A stretch of DNA of 33,442 bases, taken from Bordetella petrii (GTDB lineage Bacteria; Pseudomonadota; Gammaproteobacteria; Burkholderiales; Burkholderiaceae_B). The stretch is taken from assembly GCA_017745595.1 (NCBI GenBank), contig WMBV01000047.1:1-33442 (forward strand), given 5' to 3'. Under the pieces are notes generated by a model that saw nothing but the letters and a program-made list of their open reading frames with translations, had not been told where the DNA came from and made no database searches. Below, piece by piece: positions 29,939 to 33,442 of this stretch. Each line of letters starts with the position of its first letter. Position 1 is the first letter of the stretch. The translations under genes were made by a program, and so were the position numbers.

Positions 29939-30754
29939 CTACAGATCGCGCCACGCGGCGGCATCGATGCGCCGCACCCCGGTGGCCAGCGAGCCATCGC
30001 GGTATAGCTTCAGCCAGCGGTAGCCCGGCAGGGCGGCGTCGTCCAGCACGTGGCGGCCGTCGCGGATGGCGAACTGGAAACACGTCGAGGGCGTGGCCAG
30101 CATGCGCAGATGGTGGCGGCGGCGGTCGAACGCCTGGTGCACGTGGCCCCACAGCAGCACGCGCGTGCGCGGCAGGTTGGCCAGTTGCTGGAACAAGGCG
30201 GGGGCGTTGTCGACCATCATGGTGTCGGTCCACTTACTGTCCATCTGCACCGGATTGTGATGCAGCGCCACCAGGATGTGGCGTTCGCCGGCCAGGGCCG
30301 CCGCGCGTTCCAGCAAGTCGAATTGTGTTTCGTCGATGTGGCCGGCATCCGAGCCCGGCACCGTGGAATCCAGCAGGATGATGCGCCACGCGCCAATGTC
30401 GGTAACGGGCTGCGTCCACAGGCCCAGGGCCTGGCGCAGCGTATGGGGGGCGTCGTGGTTGCCGGGCAGGCAGCGCACCGGCCAGTCGGTCTGTTCCAGC
30501 CGTTCGCGCAGCCGCTGGTAAGACGCGGGCGAGCCGTCTTGCGACAGATCGCCCGTGGCCAGCAGCAGGTCGGGCCGGTGGCCGTTGGCGCGCACCAGGT
30601 CCAGCACGGCGCGCAGGCTGGCGTCGGTATTGACCTGGCACATCACGGCGTCCGGCTCGGCCAGCAAGTGGGTGTCGGTGAGCTGCACCAGCAGGATGGG
30701 CGCGTCGGCGCGGCCGGCGCTGGAAGTCGAGGCCGGCAAAGGACTCTCCCGCAT
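29939..30754 (-). CDS. cpdA: 3',5'-cyclic-AMP phosphodiesterase CpdA (metallophosphoesterase)
   Basis: CpdA hydrolyses cAMP to AMP using a binuclear metal centre. The start ATG at 30754 gives 271 residues, close to E. coli CpdA; a longer in-frame start at 30844 is less likely. The calcineurin-like motifs are all present: Asp27-x-His29 (QLTDTHL), Gly-Asp69 (LLATGDLSQDGSPASY), GNHD (98-101), His165-166 (ALHHNPVQMDSKW) and GHVHQ (203-207). These fit CpdA well, but other cyclic-nucleotide or phosphodiester substrates are not excluded. It is divergent from the antiporter across a 161-bp gap. Confidence 0.88.
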   Translation of the reverse strand: MRESPLPASTSSAGRADAPILLVQLTDTHLLAEPDAVMCQVNTDASLRAVLDLVRANGHRPDLLLATGDLSQDGSPASYQRLRERLEQTDWPVRCLPGNHDAPHTLRQALGLWTQPVTDIGAWRIILLDSTVPGSDAGHIDETQFDLLERAAALAGERHILVALHHNPVQMDSKWTDTMMVDNAPALFQQLANLPRTRVLLWGHVHQAFDRRRHHLRMLATPSTCFQFAIRDGRHVLDDAALPGYRWLKLYRDGSLATGVRRIDAAAWRDL

Positions 30755-30915
30755 ATCTGAAACGTCAGTAACCTTACCCAAAAAGCGCGCGCGCCGCGCA
30801 TTGCACGGCCGGCGACGCGTAACGAAACGTGGATGCCTGTCCATGTTCCGGTGGCCCGGATAAAAAACGCTATTCTTGTCGTTCCGTACGTACGTGCTTC
30901 GTCCGACCGCGTTTC

Positions 30916-33442
30916 ATGGATATCGGTTTAATTGTGTTCGGCCTGTCCGGCCTGCTGACGCTGGTGTGCTTCATGCCGCCCCTGGCGGGCCGCATCAAGC
31001 TGCCTTATTCGGTGCTGCTGGCCATCGTGGGCTGCCTGCTGGGCATCCTGTTGCACCTGCACGGGTGGGCGCCGCCGGTATTGGGCGACCTGTTCGACAC
31101 CATCGAGCATTTCGAGATTTCGTCCGAAACCTTCCTGATGGTGTTCCTGCCGGTGCTGTTGTTCGAAACGGCGCTGGCCATGAACGTGCGCCGGCTGATG
31201 GACGACATCGGCCCCATTCTGATGATGGCGATCGTGGCGGTCGTGGTGTGCACCGTGGTGGTGGGTTTTGCGGTCAGCGCCGTGTCGCCCTACGGGCTGG
31301 TGACCTGCCTGCTGCTGGGCGCCATCGTGGCCACGACCGACCCCGTGGCGGTGGTGGGCATCTTCCGCGAAGTGGGCGCGCCCAGGCGGCTGACCACTCT
31401 GGTCGAAGGCGAAAGCCTGTTCAACGATGCCGCGTCGATCGCCCTGTATTCGGTGCTGCTGGCCGTGCTGGGCGGCAAGGGCGTGCTGTCGGTGGGCGGC
31501 GTGTTCAACGACTTCGCCTTTCACTTCCTGGGGGGCGGTATCGCGGGTTACGTGATGGGGCGCGGGGCCTGCTTCCTGTTTGCCTGGCTGCGCGGCTTTC
31601 CCACGGCCGAGATCACCCTGACGCTGACGCTGGCCTATCTGTCTTTCTTCATCTCGGAACACTACCTGGGCGTGTCGGGCGTGGTCGCCACTGTCGTCGC
31701 GGGCCTGGTGGTGGGGTCCGCCGGCCGTACCCGCATGTCGCCGGTCACGTTCGAACATCTGGCCAGTTCCTGGGAACAATTCGGCTTTTGGGCCAATTCG
31801 CTGATCTTCCTGTTCGCGGCCATGCTGATCCCCAAGCTGATGGCCCAGGCCAATCCCGAAGACCTGTTGATGGTCGTCGTGGTGTTCGTGGTGACGCTGG
31901 TGGCGCGCGCCATCGTGGTGTTCGGCCTGTTGCCGCTGCTGGGGCTGACGCCGTTCGGCACCAAGGTCAGTACGCCCTATAAAACCGTGATGCTGTGGGG
32001 CGGTTTGCGCGGCGCCGTGTCGCTGGCGCTGGCGCTGGCCGTGACTGAGCAAGACGCCGTGCCCGAGGCCGCGCGCCAGTTCATCGCCGTGGTCACGACC
32101 GGCTATGTGTTGTCGACGCTGTTCGTCAACGGCATTACGCTGCGGCCGCTGATACGCATGCTGGGCCTGAACCAGTTGTCGCCCGTCGAGCGCACGATCC
32201 GCAACCAGGCGCTGGTGGTGGCGCTGGAAGACCTGCAGGACAAGGCCGGCGACATCGCCAAGACCGATCACATCAGCCCCGAGGCCAGTGAGCGCATCCA
32301 CGCCGTATTCGATGCCAGCCTGGCCAGCGTGCACGACGGCCAGCTGGCCCAGATGACCGACGAGCAGCGCGTGGCCGTGGGGTTGACCATCCTGGCCCAG
32401 CGCGAACAGGAAATGTTCTTCGACATTCTCAAGGCGCAGATCGTCGACTGGCGCATGGCCGAATCGCTGCTGGCCCGCTCCGAACGCCTGGAAGACGCCG
32501 TGCGCACGGGCGGCCTGGCGGGCTTCGAGCGCGGCGTCGAGGTCGACGTGCGCCATTCCCGGGCTTTCCGGCTGGCGCTGCGCGTGCACTATATGTTCGG
32601 GTTCCAGGGCTGGCTGGCGCGCGAGCTGGGGCAGCGCTTCGCCAACCTGATGACCAAGCGCTCGGTGGCGCAGCGGCTGATCGAGTTCGCGCGCGAGCAG
32701 GTCGCCCCACTGCTGGGCGTGGCCGCGGCGCAGCAGATCGTGACCGCGCACCAGCGCCGGCTGGACCTGGTCGAGCACGCACTGCAGGCACTGAACCTGC
32801 AATATCCCTCTTATGCGCTGTGGCTGCAAGAAAGCTACCTGGGCCGCACGGCGCGCGAACTCGAGCGCATCCGGTATCACGACATGCTCGAGCAATCGCT
32901 GATCAGCGGCGAGGTCTACGCCGACCTGATGGGCCAGCTGAAAAGCCGCTGGCGCCATATCGACCGGCATCCGCCGCTGGACATGGAGCTGGGAGCGGCC
33001 GAACTCATTACGCGCGTGCCGCTGTTCGAAGGCCTGAGCCCCGATTCGTTGCGGGCCATCAGCCGGCTGCTGCGGCCGCGCCTGGCGCTGCCCGACCAGC
33101 CGGTGCTGACGCGCGGGCGGCACGGCCAGGAAATGTGTTTCGTCGCGTCGGGCGCCGTCTCGGTGCAGCTGCCCGACGGCACCGCCATCGAGCTGGGCAG
33201 CGGCGAATTCATCGGCGAGCTGGCGCTGCTGGGCGAACAGCAAATCACGCCCGATGTGCATTCGCTGGGCTACAGCAAGCTGTTGATGCTGTCGCTGCGC
33301 GATTTCGAAGCCCTGCTGCAGCGCGACCCGAACCTGCGCGAGCGCATCCAGGTCGTGGCCAAGCAGCGCCTGCGCGCCATCGAAGTCTGGAAGCAGTTTT
33401 CGCAAACCGGCACCACCACGCCCCCCGCGCGCCCCGAAGCGC
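30916..33442 (+). CDS. CPA1-family Na+/H+ antiporter with C-terminal cyclic-nucleotide-binding-like domain (partial)
   Basis: The frame starts at the ATG at 30916 (MDIGLIVFGLSGLLTLVCFM) and is open to the window end, at least 842 residues. The N-terminal half has about 12 membrane helices with the CPA1 motifs TTDPVAV (Thr141-Asp142) and FND (Asn170-Asp171), plus WGGLRGAVSLALAL. A long helical cytoplasmic region follows (about 430-690). Next is a cyclic-nucleotide-binding-like fold (about 700-815), with FEGLSPDSL and GEFIGELALL. The canonical phosphate-binding Arg is replaced: TPDVHS stands where PRAA or RSA is expected. This layout recalls SOS1-like and sperm NHE proteins. The stop lies outside the window. 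Confidence 0.93.
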   Translation, partial: MDIGLIVFGLSGLLTLVCFMPPLAGRIKLPYSVLLAIVGCLLGILLHLHGWAPPVLGDLFDTIEHFEISSETFLMVFLPVLLFETALAMNVRRLMDDIGPILMMAIVAVVVCTVVVGFAVSAVSPYGLVTCLLLGAIVATTDPVAVVGIFREVGAPRRLTTLVEGESLFNDAASIALYSVLLAVLGGKGVLSVGGVFNDFAFHFLGGGIAGYVMGRGACFLFAWLRGFPTAEITLTLTLAYLSFFISEHYLGVSGVVATVVAGLVVGSAGRTRMSPVTFEHLASSWEQFGFWANSLIFLFAAMLIPKLMAQANPEDLLMVVVVFVVTLVARAIVVFGLLPLLGLTPFGTKVSTPYKTVMLWGGLRGAVSLALALAVTEQDAVPEAARQFIAVVTTGYVLSTLFVNGITLRPLIRMLGLNQLSPVERTIRNQALVVALEDLQDKAGDIAKTDHISPEASERIHAVFDASLASVHDGQLAQMTDEQRVAVGLTILAQREQEMFFDILKAQIVDWRMAESLLARSERLEDAVRTGGLAGFERGVEVDVRHSRAFRLALRVHYMFGFQGWLARELGQRFANLMTKRSVAQRLIEFAREQVAPLLGVAAAQQIVTAHQRRLDLVEHALQALNLQYPSYALWLQESYLGRTARELERIRYHDMLEQSLISGEVYADLMGQLKSRWRHIDRHPPLDMELGAAELITRVPLFEGLSPDSLRAISRLLRPRLALPDQPVLTRGRHGQEMCFVASGAVSVQLPDGTAIELGSGEFIGELALLGEQQITPDVHSLGYSKLLMLSLRDFEALLQRDPNLRERIQVVAKQRLRAIEVWKQFSQTGTTTPPARPEA

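Noticed and set aside
30885-30894. CGTACGTACG palindrome before the antiporter
   Set aside because: A simple alternating repeat with no second site or known regulator. No function can be supported.
30876-31982. Plus-strand frame beginning 40 bp before the antiporter
   Set aside because: Out of frame with the recognisable antiporter sequence, low-complexity Gly/Arg/Pro translation; a shadow.
30928-33405. 825-codon minus-strand open frame opposite the antiporter
   Set aside because: Shadow frame rich in His, Gln and Arg, with no domains. The plus strand encodes a clear antiporter.

Overview
The window is high-GC chromosomal DNA, and its content points to a betaproteobacterium of the Alcaligenaceae (Bordetella/Achromobacter type). 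The clues are an mlaFEDAC operon that includes mlaA, a long his operon with a short-form HisG and adjoining hinT-tatAB, a stand-alone Bug-type (TctC-like) solute receptor, and a perfect CIRCE element in front of rpoH. The species call is inference; no rRNA or tRNA gene was found.

Positions 1-15013 read entirely on the minus strand as one long gene train. From high to low coordinates it holds mlaF-E-D-A-C (retrograde phospholipid transport), a two-gene ABC-2 exporter, a BolA/IbaG protein, murA, hisG-D-C-B-H-A-F-I-E (all histidine enzymes except hisZ and a histidinol-phosphate phosphatase), hinT, tatA and the start of tatB. Many neighbours overlap by 1-4 bp, so translational coupling is likely. 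Possible internal control points are a TATAAT box before the ABC exporter, stem-loops between hisG and hisD, and a perfect hairpin between tatA and tatB.

Positions 15014-18776 hold a Bug receptor and a YbfB-type MFS permease (minus), a divergent LysR regulator (plus), and a convergent ompW (minus) whose stop codon overlaps that of the regulator. Positions 19032-25251 hold gltB-gltD, the two subunits of NADPH glutamate synthase, preceded by an AT-rich control region with an NtrC-like palindrome.

REP-like palindromes lie on both sides of gltBD, each time as an inverted pair (18893-18968 and 25536-25623). The second pair sits just downstream of a RAYT-family (REP-associated tyrosine transposase) gene whose HUH motif and catalytic tyrosine look lost. 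Together these resemble a REP/RAYT system that is catalytically decayed or domesticated.

Positions 26694-33442 hold fghA, an unknown two-TM protein and a small unknown protein. These are followed by rpoH under a CIRCE operator, a strong candidate small RNA (promoter, hairpin with CU-rich loop, intrinsic terminator), cpdA (cAMP phosphodiesterase), and a divergent Na+/H+ antiporter with a C-terminal cyclic-nucleotide-binding-like domain that runs off the window.

The strongest leads are the small RNA candidate, the RAYT/REP pair system, the CIRCE-rpoH wiring, and the cpdA/CNBD-antiporter pairing.
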